Positions 8,480 to 16,015 of a DNA stretch of 64,000 nucleotides are shown piece by piece. The translations under genes were made by a program, and so were the position numbers. A model generated the notes under the pieces. That model ran no database searches and was not told where the DNA came from. It worked only from the letters and a program-made list of their open reading frames with translations. Source of the DNA: Microbacterium sp. SSM24 (GTDB lineage: Bacteria; Actinomycetota; Actinomycetes; Actinomycetales; Microbacteriaceae); assembly GCF_025989145.1 (NCBI RefSeq), contig NZ_JAPDNQ010000002.1, positions 186,001 to 250,000 of the forward strand, given 5' to 3'. The number at the start of each line of letters is the position of its first letter. The first letter of the stretch is position 1.

Positions 8480-9392
8480 GCTCCCCGAGGTCGAGGTCGT
8501 GAGATCCGGCCTCGCGCCGGCCGTGTCGGGCGCGACCGTCCTCGGTGTCACGGTGCTCGACGAGCGCGCGCTGACGCGGCATCCCGAGGGCGGAGCCCAC
8601 TTCGAGGCGGCGCTCACGGGCCGCGTGATCCGCTCTGCGGCTCGCCGGGGCAAGTTCCTCTGGCTTCCCCTCGAGGGCGCGTCCCCGCTCGAGCCGACAG
8701 AGGCCATCGTCGGACACCTGGGCATGAGCGGACAGCTGCTGCTGCGCGCTCCGGGCGCGGCGCCCGAGCGCCACGAGCGCGTTCGCATCGACCTGTCCCA
8801 CCCTCGTCACGGTGAGGTGGCGATCGTGTTCGCCGACCAGCGGACGTTCGGATCGCTGGCGATCGACGACCTCGTGCCCACGGTCGACGGTGCGCCCGGC
8901 GGATTCGGCAGTGCCGAGGCATCCGTCCCCCGTCAGGTGGCGCACATCGCCCGCGACCCCCTCGACCCGGCATTCTCCGACGCGGCATTCCGGCGAACGC
9001 TCGCGACGAAGGCGTCGGGGGTCAAGCGCGTGCTCCTCGACCAGACCGTCGTGAGCGGCGTCGGCAACATCTACGCCGATGAGTCGCTGTGGGCGGCGCG
9101 CATCCATCCGGAGACCCCCGCGCGCGACCTGTCCACGCGAGCGGTGAACCGGCTCCTCGCCGAGGTGCGCCATGTCCTCGAGAAGGCCCTCGCCGAGGGG
9201 GGAACGAGCTTCGATGCGCAATACGTCAACGTCAACGGCCAGGCCGGCTACTTCGCGCACTCGCTCAACGCGTACGGCCGCACCGGCGAGCCGTGCCCGC
9301 GATGCGGCCGGCCGATCGTGCGGGTCTCGTTCACGAACCGGTCCAGCCACTTCTGCCCGCATTGCCAGCGGATGCCGCGCCCCGCGCGCTGA
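8472..9392 (+). CDS. mutM: Formamidopyrimidine-DNA glycosylase (Fpg/MutM)
   Basis: A base-excision repair glycosylase/AP lyase that removes 8-oxoguanine and formamidopyrimidines. The mature N-terminus PELPEVEVVRSGL puts the catalytic Pro and Glu directly after the start GTG at 8472. The H2TH domain and the C-terminal zinc finger (CPRCGRP to FCPHCQR, four cysteines, residues about 275-300) are complete. It is 306 residues, slightly longer than typical. It overlaps rnc by eight bases, the standard rnc-mutM arrangement in actinobacteria, and abuts the opposing acetyltransferase stop without a gap. Confidence 0.96.
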   Translation: MPELPEVEVVRSGLAPAVSGATVLGVTVLDERALTRHPEGGAHFEAALTGRVIRSAARRGKFLWLPLEGASPLEPTEAIVGHLGMSGQLLLRAPGAAPERHERVRIDLSHPRHGEVAIVFADQRTFGSLAIDDLVPTVDGAPGGFGSAEASVPRQVAHIARDPLDPAFSDAAFRRTLATKASGVKRVLLDQTVVSGVGNIYADESLWAARIHPETPARDLSTRAVNRLLAEVRHVLEKALAEGGTSFDAQYVNVNGQAGYFAHSLNAYGRTGEPCPRCGRPIVRVSFTNRSSHFCPHCQRMPRPAR

Positions 9393-10493
9393 TCAGACGT
9401 CCAGCACCTTCTTCCAGGCACCCGCGTAGGAGGCGGGCACGAAGCCGATCGTCTCGTTGATGTCGAGCATGTGCCGGTTCTCCTCCGCGTTGAAGGTGGA
9501 CACCCGGGGCGACTCGGGTACGAGTTCGCGCCAGTGCAGCAGGTTCGCGCACTTCACGATCGTGCCGAGGCGGTGACCGCGGTGCTCCTTCACGACGAGG
9601 GTGCCGTACTGCTGCGTCGCGCCGTGCCGGTCCTCGGCGATCACGAGCTCGTTGTACGCGGCGATCTTCCCGGTCGGGATGTGCTCGACCGCGGCGACCG
9701 AGACGGTGAGACCCTGGGCCTGCTGGCGGGCGTCCCGCCGGGCGACGCGGTCGGCATCCCAATGCTGCTCGTCGATGACCATGCCGCCGGAGGGCGCATC
9801 CGTCGACATGCGCGACAGCACATGCGCGTAGCCGTCGCGGTACTCCGGCGGGGTCGGGGAGCTCCAGGTCACGATCCGGTAGTCGTCGCCGGCCGCGGCG
9901 ACGGCTTCCGCCAGCATCCGCTCCACGACGTCGAAGCGGCCGGTGAGGTCGAAGACGCTGTTGCGCTCGACCTGCTCCAGTGAAAAGCCGTTGTCGAGCT
10001 GGAACACCGTCTGCCGGTCCTCGGCGGGGATCTCGCCCCAGCCCGTCGGCGGCGAAAGGCGTCGACCCGGCGTGCCCGGTCGGTGCAGCGTCCAGGTCTG
10101 GATCGTCGCGATGCCGCGCTCGCGCGCCTCGCGCTCGACCTCGGCGAGGAGCAGCTGCTCCGCGCCCTCGCCCCACCTCGGCGGGTCCACCATGAGGTCG
10201 AACTCGATCGTCGAGACGTCATCCTCCGTCGAGATCATCATCTTGACGACGCCGAGGATGACGCCGTCGCGCTCCACAGCAAAGCCGAGCTGGGTCCAAT
10301 CGGTCTGGTCCTGCCAGAACCCGAGCATCTCCCCGGCCTCCTCGCGGAGGTAGTCATGCCCCGCGTCGGCGAGGCACACGGCATTCGCGATCCGCACCAT
10401 CTCGAGGAACGTGCCCGCGTCGGGAGCGTCCACGGATGCCGGGACGACGACGGGGCGGATGACGAGCGTCGCGCTCTGCGCGATATCGGTCAT
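9393..10493 (-). CDS. Double-GNAT N-acetyltransferase, second paralogue
   Basis: A 366-residue protein with two GNAT folds in tandem, like mycothiol synthase in architecture but not recognisably that enzyme. The N-terminal half has the acetyl-CoA region (RWGEGAEQLLLAEVERE), a central block SPPTGWGEIP and FSLEQVERNSVFDL, and the C-terminal half carries the better motif KEHRGHRLGTIVKCANLL followed by FNAEENRHMLDINETIGF. The substrate is unknown. ATG 10493 overlaps the stop of the upstream paralogue by the ATGA tetranucleotide, so it is translationally coupled. It is the last gene of a leftward operon that begins near 12232. Sequence identity with the neighbour across the whole length shows a tandem duplication. 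Confidence 0.8.
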   Translation of the reverse strand: MTDIAQSATLVIRPVVVPASVDAPDAGTFLEMVRIANAVCLADAGHDYLREEAGEMLGFWQDQTDWTQLGFAVERDGVILGVVKMMISTEDDVSTIEFDLMVDPPRWGEGAEQLLLAEVEREARERGIATIQTWTLHRPGTPGRRLSPPTGWGEIPAEDRQTVFQLDNGFSLEQVERNSVFDLTGRFDVVERMLAEAVAAAGDDYRIVTWSSPTPPEYRDGYAHVLSRMSTDAPSGGMVIDEQHWDADRVARRDARQQAQGLTVSVAAVEHIPTGKIAAYNELVIAEDRHGATQQYGTLVVKEHRGHRLGTIVKCANLLHWRELVPESPRVSTFNAEENRHMLDINETIGFVPASYAGAWKKVLDV

Positions 10494-11563
10494 GACAGCA
10501 CCTTCTTCCATGCGCCTTCGTACGCGATCGGCTCGAACCCGATCGCCTCATTGATGTCCAGCATCGGACGGTTCTCCTCGGCGTTGTACGTGATGACGCG
10601 AGGTGAGTCGGGAGCGACATCGCGCCAGGCGAGGAGCCCGGCGCACTTCACCAGGGTGCCGAGCTTGTGCCCTCGGTGCTCCTTGAGCACCAGCGTGTCC
10701 TCCTGATGACTGGCCTCGCTGCGATCCTTGCCGACGACGAGCTCGTTGAACGCGCACAGCTCACCGGTCGCGATGTGCTGCGCCGCGGTCACCTGCATCG
10801 TGCGGCCGGCGTACTTCGCGTCGTGCTCGGCGATGCGCGCGGCATCCCACGTCTCCTCGTCGAACTCGAGGGCGGCGGCCGGAGCGTCGGTCGCCATGCG
10901 CGACTTCATCCAGGCGTAGCCGTCGGCGTACTCCGGCGGAGTCGGGGCGAACCACTGCACGACCCGGTAGTCGGTCGAGGCCGCCTCGGCTTCAGCCAGC
11001 AGACGCTCGACCGTGTCGAACGGCGCGGTCAGATCGAAGGCGCTGTTGCGCTCGACCTGCTCGAGGCTGAACCCGTGGCGGAGGTAGAACCGCGCGGCGT
11101 GGTCCTCGGGGATGTCCCCGAAGCCCGTCGGGGGAGATAGCCGGGGACCCGGCGCCGCCGGGTGCTCGGCCCAGGACTGCAGCACGGTGCGGCCGTTGTC
11201 GCGCGCAGTGCGCTCGATGAGCTCGTACGCGGCGGAACCGATGCCGCGGCCCCAGGTCTCCTGGAGCAGCTCGATCAGCCAGAACGCGACCTTCGAGTCG
11301 TTCTCGAGCGGCAGATCGCAGGCTGCCCTGCCGATCACGGCTCCGTCTTCGACGATGAGCCACATCTCGCGGCGCTCGTACTGATTCGGCGCGAAATGGG
11401 GGAGCAGTTCGTCCGCGGCGATGCGGTGGTCGTCGTGGCCGGAGATCTGGCGGTAGATCAGGTTGCGCACGCGCACCATCTCGACGAAGTCGGCGGCGTC
11501 GGGCGCGTCGATCGACGCGGGCACTGTGAGCGGGCGGAACTCGATGTCCGTGAGGGTGTTCAT
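10490..11563 (-). CDS. Double-GNAT N-acetyltransferase, first paralogue
   Basis: A 357-residue tandem-GNAT protein, paralogous to the following gene. Shared blocks are SPPTGFGDIP, FSLEQVERNSAFDLTAPFD, the acetyl-CoA motif KEHRGHKLGTLVKCAGLL and TYNAEENRPMLDINEAIGF. Both halves keep GNAT features (N-terminal LQETWGRGIGSAAYEL). Such enzymes move an acetyl or similar acyl group from CoA to an amine; the acceptor here is not predictable. I chose ATG 11563 because the conserved N-terminus (FRPLTVPASIDAPDAADF) follows; the open frame runs on to 11653 but those codons fall in a hairpin region. An 11-base-pair hairpin lies 45 bases upstream, between this gene and the 85-residue ORF. Confidence 0.8.
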   Translation of the reverse strand: MNTLTDIEFRPLTVPASIDAPDAADFVEMVRVRNLIYRQISGHDDHRIAADELLPHFAPNQYERREMWLIVEDGAVIGRAACDLPLENDSKVAFWLIELLQETWGRGIGSAAYELIERTARDNGRTVLQSWAEHPAAPGPRLSPPTGFGDIPEDHAARFYLRHGFSLEQVERNSAFDLTAPFDTVERLLAEAEAASTDYRVVQWFAPTPPEYADGYAWMKSRMATDAPAAALEFDEETWDAARIAEHDAKYAGRTMQVTAAQHIATGELCAFNELVVGKDRSEASHQEDTLVLKEHRGHKLGTLVKCAGLLAWRDVAPDSPRVITYNAEENRPMLDINEAIGFEPIAYEGAWKKVLS

Positions 11564-11607
11564 GATCGTGGCGTCTTTTCGTGTGTCGTGGAGAATCCGG
11601 AAGTGGG

Positions 11608-11641
11608 GGGTCCGCCGCACGATCTCTCGGGCGGCGGACCC
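11608..11641 (-). other. Intercistronic hairpin before GNAT genes
   Basis: A perfect 11-base inverted repeat (GGGTCCGCCGC with GCGGCGGACCC) surrounds a 12-base loop, lying between the stop of the 85-residue gene (11650) and ATG 11563. On the transcribed minus strand it is followed by a C/A-rich stretch, not a T tract. It is therefore more likely an mRNA-processing or attenuating structure than a simple terminator. It would separate expression of the two acetyltransferases from the small genes upstream. Confidence 0.6.
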
Positions 11642-11649
11642 GGTGGCCG

Positions 11650-11907
11650 TCACGGCCGGGGCGCGAGGAGAGCCTCGCGGAGGTAGCCGTGCTCACGTGC
11701 CGTGGTGGCGTCGTGCGCGCGGCGAGTGCGAGCGTGACGCTCGCGATCGTCCGTGAGCCGCGGTGTCCGTGAGCCCCAGATCAGCAGTCGCAGTCCGAGG
11801 TGGAGGGCGATGCGGTCGACGAGCGTGGTACGGGTGTCGCGGCTCTGGAGCCGCAGCGTATCGGGGATGCCCGAAGGGCGCTGCGGCGCGAGAAGGGTGG
11901 TACTCAT
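11650..11907 (-). CDS. Small basic protein of unknown function (85 aa)
   Basis: An 85-residue Arg-rich protein starting MSTTLLAPQRPSG. The centre, LVDRIALHLGLRLLIWGSR, is an amphipathic or partly hydrophobic helix, too polar to be a sure membrane span, followed by a charged helix rich in Arg and His with DDRERHARTRRAHD. I recall short actinobacterial hypothetical proteins with a similar DRxALxLGLxLLxWG core but know no function. ATG 11907 has GGAAGAG seven bases upstream. The frame is open further upstream (to 12045), but that region carries hairpins and no ribosome site. It is the second gene of the leftward operon, between the 40-residue ORF and the acetyltransferases. Confidence 0.7.
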   Translation of the reverse strand: MSTTLLAPQRPSGIPDTLRLQSRDTRTTLVDRIALHLGLRLLIWGSRTPRLTDDRERHARTRRAHDATTAREHGYLREALLAPRP

Positions 11908-12046
11908 GATGGTTCTCTTCCGTGTGGAGTGAGGTGGATGCCCGAACCACGCGCGGTCGGGCGGGGGATGCCGTGCCGCAGCACGACGGGGCGGATGGCA
12001 GGATGCGCGCTCAGCACCCGGGAAGGGGGCGGCGCAGGAGGTCATG

Positions 12047-12078
12047 CCCGCATGCGGGCAGAGTTCTCCCCTGCGGGG
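12047..12078 (-). other. Paired hairpins directly after the 40-residue ORF
   Basis: Two inverted repeats follow the stop codon of the small ORF on the minus strand. The first is CCCC-GCA-GGGG (12068-12078), which begins at the base next to the stop codon. Eight bases later comes a 14-base perfect palindrome GCCCGCATGCGGGC (12047-12060). There is no T tract. The sequence continues ACCTCCT, which could pair with the AGGAGG of the small ORF. A stalled or unstalled ribosome on the short ORF would change which hairpin forms, as in leader-peptide attenuators; that mechanism is inference. Confidence 0.55.
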
Positions 12079-12201
12079 TCAGCCGGCGGTGTGGAAGCCG
12101 CTGTTCTGGAACGCGCCGAAGGAGTGGGTCCGCAGAGCGCACAGACGAGTCGTCGCAACGCCAGTGGGAGCCGTGACTCCGGTGGTGTTCATGTGCATCA
12201 T
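12079..12201 (-). CDS. Unannotated 40-residue ORF heading an operon
   Basis: A 40-residue ORF, too short for most gene finders. ATG 12201 is six bases from a perfect AGGAGG (12208-12213), by far the best ribosome site of this region, and 30 bases from the predicted transcription start of a good promoter. It begins MMHMNTTGV and has one Cys in TTRLCALRTHSFGAF near the middle and FHTAG at the end. It has no signal peptide and no membrane span. Downstream come two hairpins, then the 85-residue protein and two GNAT enzymes on the same strand. It could be a regulatory leader peptide, a modified-peptide (RiPP-like) precursor, or a small functional protein. Translation is strongly suggested; role unknown. 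Confidence 0.65.
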   Translation of the reverse strand: MMHMNTTGVTAPTGVATTRLCALRTHSFGAFQNSGFHTAG

Positions 12202-12238
12202 TTCGGACCTCCTTTCTCGACTTCAGACGCGGAGAGTG

Positions 12239-12268
12239 ACACTAGCGCGCTCATGCAGCCCACGTCAA
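12239..12268 (-). promoter_or_regulatory. Promoter of the small-ORF/GNAT operon
   Basis: On the minus strand TTGACG (complement at 12263-12268) and TAGTGT (12239-12244) are separated by 18 bases, a near-consensus housekeeping sigma promoter and the clearest one in the window. The predicted start is near 12232, giving a leader of about 30 bases that ends in AAAGGAGG before the 40-residue ORF. The smc promoter faces the other way from the same intergenic region, where TAGCCT (12349-12354) is a possible -10. Confidence 0.7.
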
Positions 12269-12417
12269 GCTTTCTTGCAGATTCGAGTTCCGACGGGCGT
12301 GTCGCGCCGCGCTCGGCGGTGCTCCGCGGCGCGGCGCGCACGCTCCGGTAGCCTGGTGGGCGCCCGCACACGGTCGGGCGTCCCCGGGCGGGGTCGACGT
12401 GAGCGCGGAGGCGACGG

Positions 12418-15400
12418 ATGCACCTGAAGAGCGTGACGCTCAAAGGGTTCAAGTCGTTCGCCCAGCCGACGACGTTCGCCCTCGAACCCGGCGTGACGTG
12501 CATCGTCGGACCGAACGGCTCCGGTAAATCGAACGTCGTCGACGCCCTCGCCTGGGTGATGGGTGAGCAGGGCGCCAAGACCCTCCGCGGCGGCAAGATG
12601 GAGGACGTCATCTTCGCCGGCACCGCGACCCGCGGGCCGCTCGGCCGGGCCGAGGTGCAGCTCACGATCGACAACAGCGACGGCGCCCTGCCGATCGAGT
12701 ACACCGAAGTCACGATCAGTCGGACGCTGTTCCGCAACGGTGCGAGCGAGTACGCGATCAACGGGGAGGTCTGTCGCCTGCTCGATGTGCAGGAGCTCCT
12801 GAGCGACTCGGGACTCGGACGCGAGATGCACGTGATCGTCGGGCAGGGGCGTCTCGACAGCGTTCTCCAGGCGTCGCCGGAGGATCGGCGCGGTTTCATC
12901 GAGGAAGCGGCCGGAATCCTCAAGCATCGCCGGCGCAAGGAGAAGACCCTCCGCAAGCTCGACGCGATGGAGGCGAACCTCACGCGTCTGAGCGACCTCG
13001 CCGGAGAGCTCCGTCGGCAGCTGAAACCGCTCGGGCGACAGGCCGAGATCGCTCGCGAGGCGGCCACGATCGCCGCGGTGGTCCGCGATGCGAAGGCTCG
13101 GCTGTTCGCCGACGAGATCGTCGGACTTCGCACAGAGCTCGCATCCCACGCGCAGAGCGAGCAGGAGCGGCTCTCGGAGCGTCTCGTGCTGCAGGACCAG
13201 CTCGAGAGCGCACGCGCCCGCATCGAGCTGCTCGAGGCGGAACAGCGGTCCGAGGCCGTAGACCAGGCGCGCCGTGTCACCTTCGGCTTGGAGCGCGTGC
13301 AGGAACGGGTGCGCGGGCTGTACGCCCTCGCCGGACAGCGGCTGGCGCTCCTCGGCGAGGCGGAGGACGACGAGCGCATCGAACTGACCACGGTGTCGCA
13401 GGCCATGATCGACGAGGCCCGCACCGAGATCCAGGAGATCGGCGACGGACTCGGCGGGGCGCAGGATGCCGCGGCCGAAGCGTCGCGCGACGTGATGCGC
13501 GCGCGCGCCGAGCTCGATGCGCTCGACACCGACATCGCCGCGCAGAGCGCCCTCGTGTCCGAGCACGACATGCGGCTCACCGCCCTGCGCGGGTCCGCGG
13601 AGGCCGCGGCATCCGCCCTCGCCGCCGTGCGCGCAGCGGTCGACCGGCAGCAGCGCGCTCTCGATGCCGCGATGGCGCGCCGTGCCGAGGCCGAGGAGAC
13701 GCTCGCGGGCGTGGACCCCGACCTCGTGCCCGAGGGATCGGCGGCCGAATACGCCACCGCGTACGAACGCGCACAGCGCGACGCCACCGACGCGGAAACG
13801 CAGGTCGGCGCGCTGCGGGAGCGTCTGCACGCCGCGGAGCGGGAGGTCGAGGCGCTGACGGCGCAGACGTCCGCGCTCGGCCGCGCACTGGACGGCAAGA
13901 ACGCGGCGGCGGAGATCGTCGCCCGGGGCGCCGCCGGCGTGCGCGGACTGCTGGGGGACTCCGTCAAGATCACCGCGGGGTACGAGGCGGCGATCGCCGC
14001 GGCGCTCGGTCCGCTCGTCGAGGGCGTGCTCGTCGGCAGCCGCGACGACGCCGCGGCGACGGCACGGCTGGTGAGCGACGGCGATCTCGGCACGATCGAC
14101 ATCGCGATCGCCGATACCGGAACCGCGCGGCCTGCGTTTCCGGCCATCGCGGGCGTCGTACCTGCGCGCGAGGTCGTCTCGGCGCCCGAAGGAGTGCTCG
14201 GCATCCTGGCCTTCGTGGTCATCGCCGACGACCTCGACGCCGCCCTGGCGGCGGGACCCGCGATCGCGGCGGCCGCCGTCGGCGGACCGGTGACCGTCGT
14301 CACACGATCGGGTGAGGTCGTGACCGAGTACACCATCCGTGCCGGGTCGGGACAGGGCCGCTCCCGTCTCGAGCTGGCGGCTGAGCGGGATGCCGCCGCC
14401 GACCGGCGCGACGAGATCACGGTGGTCGCCGACTCGCTCCGCGCCGCACTCGCCGACGCGACCGGTGCTCTCGACTCCGCGCGACAGCGGACGAAGTCCG
14501 CTCTCACCACGCTCCGCGAGCACGATGCCGCACTCGCCGCGCATACCGAGCAGGTGAACCGCGCGACCGTCCGCCATGAGGCGGCCGTGGCCGAGTGCGA
14601 CCGGCTCGCCGCCGGCCTGGCGCAGGCGGAGGCTGCCGTCGCGGAGGCCGAATCGTCGGCGCGATCCGCCGATGATCAGCTCACCGCCGCACTGGAGGCT
14701 CCGCGACCCATCCTCGACGCGTCCGCCCGCGAGGGCATGCTGGCAGCGCTCGAAGGTGCGCGCGACGCCGAGATGCGTGCCCGTCTGGATGTCGAGACGC
14801 TCAAGGAGCGCATCCGCGCCGGGGAGGCGCGCGTGATCGCGCTGGAGCGACAGCGCGAGCGCGAGCGCGAAGCGGCGGCGGAGGCCGCGAGACGGGCGGT
14901 CGTGCGTCGCACGCAGCGCGAGATCGCGGCAGGGGTGGCCGCGCAGCTGCCAGCCGTGCTGGACTCGGTCGAACGCTCGCTCGCGCAGGCGCGCCTCGAG
15001 CTCGCGCACGCGGAGTCGGAGCGCAGTGCGCTGACGACCGAGCTCGCCGAACTCCGGCGTCAGGAGGCCGCGGCGCGGGAGCGACTCGCGGGGCTCACCG
15101 AGAGCGTCCACAGTCTCGAGCTCCAGATCCATGAGAAGCGTCTGCACGTGAGCGGGATCCTCGAGCGTGTGCTGTCCGAACTCGGACTCGAGGAAGACAT
15201 TCTCGTATCGGAATATGGTCCGGATCAACCGGTTCCCGTCGATCTCATACCGTCGGACTCGCTGGCCGACGCCGACGACGCCGACGACGCCGATGAAGCC
15301 GACAACGGCGAGGGTGCCGCATCCGTCCCCTTCGATCGTGCGCAGCAGCGTCGACGCCTGCAGGAGGCCGAGCGAAAGCTCACGCAGCTGGGCCGCGTGA

Positions 15401-15996
15401 ACCCGCTCGCCCTCGAAGAGTTCGCCGCGCTGGAGCAGCGTCACAAGTTCCTCACCGAGCAGCTCGGCGATCTGACACAGACGCGCAAGGACCTCATCAC
15501 GATCATCGAGGAGCTCGACGAGCGGATGCAGACGATCTTCCTCGCGGCGTTCGAGGACACGAAGATCGCGTTCGGCGAGGTGTTCCCGATCCTCTTCCCC
15601 GGCGGCACGGGGAGCATCTCGCTGACGGACCCCGATTCGCCGCTCACCACGGGCATCGAGGTCGCGGTCCGCCCCGTCGGAAAGAAGATCGAGCGGCTCT
15701 CGCTGCTCTCGGGCGGAGAGCGGTCTCTCGCGGCCGTGGCGCTGCTGACCGCGATCTTCAAGGCGCGCCCGAGCCCGTTCTACATCCTCGACGAGGTCGA
15801 GGCCGCGCTCGACGACGCCAACCTCGGTCGCCTGCTCGGCGTGCTCGAGCAGCTGCGCGAGTCGAGCCAGCTGATCGTGATCACGCATCAGAAGCGCACG
15901 ATGGAGATCGCCGACGCACTGTACGGCGTCTCGATGCGCCAGGACGGCGTCTCCGCCGTCGTCGGTCAGCGTCTCGCTGAGCGCGCCGCCTCATAG
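12418..15996 (+). CDS. smc: Chromosome segregation protein SMC
   Basis: A chromosome-condensing ATPase that works with ScpAB. Its 1192 residues hold an N-terminal head with Walker A GPNGSGKS (31-38), a long coiled coil, a hinge around 505-665 (GVRGLLGDSVKITAGYEAAIAAALGP), a second coiled coil, and a C-terminal head with signature LSGGE (1097-1101) and Walker B FYILDEVEAALDD (Asp1125). An unusual acidic stretch of repeated Asp-Ala-Asp (codons around 15265-15305, near residue 950-962) interrupts the second coiled coil just before the head. ATG 12418 has GGAGG six bases upstream. Confidence 0.97.
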   Translation: MHLKSVTLKGFKSFAQPTTFALEPGVTCIVGPNGSGKSNVVDALAWVMGEQGAKTLRGGKMEDVIFAGTATRGPLGRAEVQLTIDNSDGALPIEYTEVTISRTLFRNGASEYAINGEVCRLLDVQELLSDSGLGREMHVIVGQGRLDSVLQASPEDRRGFIEEAAGILKHRRRKEKTLRKLDAMEANLTRLSDLAGELRRQLKPLGRQAEIAREAATIAAVVRDAKARLFADEIVGLRTELASHAQSEQERLSERLVLQDQLESARARIELLEAEQRSEAVDQARRVTFGLERVQERVRGLYALAGQRLALLGEAEDDERIELTTVSQAMIDEARTEIQEIGDGLGGAQDAAAEASRDVMRARAELDALDTDIAAQSALVSEHDMRLTALRGSAEAAASALAAVRAAVDRQQRALDAAMARRAEAEETLAGVDPDLVPEGSAAEYATAYERAQRDATDAETQVGALRERLHAAEREVEALTAQTSALGRALDGKNAAAEIVARGAAGVRGLLGDSVKITAGYEAAIAAALGPLVEGVLVGSRDDAAATARLVSDGDLGTIDIAIADTGTARPAFPAIAGVVPAREVVSAPEGVLGILAFVVIADDLDAALAAGPAIAAAAVGGPVTVVTRSGEVVTEYTIRAGSGQGRSRLELAAERDAAADRRDEITVVADSLRAALADATGALDSARQRTKSALTTLREHDAALAAHTEQVNRATVRHEAAVAECDRLAAGLAQAEAAVAEAESSARSADDQLTAALEAPRPILDASAREGMLAALEGARDAEMRARLDVETLKERIRAGEARVIALERQREREREAAAEAARRAVVRRTQREIAAGVAAQLPAVLDSVERSLAQARLELAHAESERSALTTELAELRRQEAAARERLAGLTESVHSLELQIHEKRLHVSGILERVLSELGLEEDILVSEYGPDQPVPVDLIPSDSLADADDADDADEADNGEGAASVPFDRAQQRRRLQEAERKLTQLGRVNPLALEEFAALEQRHKFLTEQLGDLTQTRKDLITIIEELDERMQTIFLAAFEDTKIAFGEVFPILFPGGTGSISLTDPDSPLTTGIEVAVRPVGKKIERLSLLSGGERSLAAVALLTAIFKARPSPFYILDEVEAALDDANLGRLLGVLEQLRESSQLIVITHQKRTMEIADALYGVSMRQDGVSAVVGQRLAERAAS

Positions 15997-16015
15997 CCCG
16001 TTCGGTCGACGGCGA

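Noticed and set aside
12265..15888. 1207-codon frame opposite smc
   Set aside because: Repetitive Arg/Glu/His composition, no start signal and complete overlap with smc show a codon-bias shadow.
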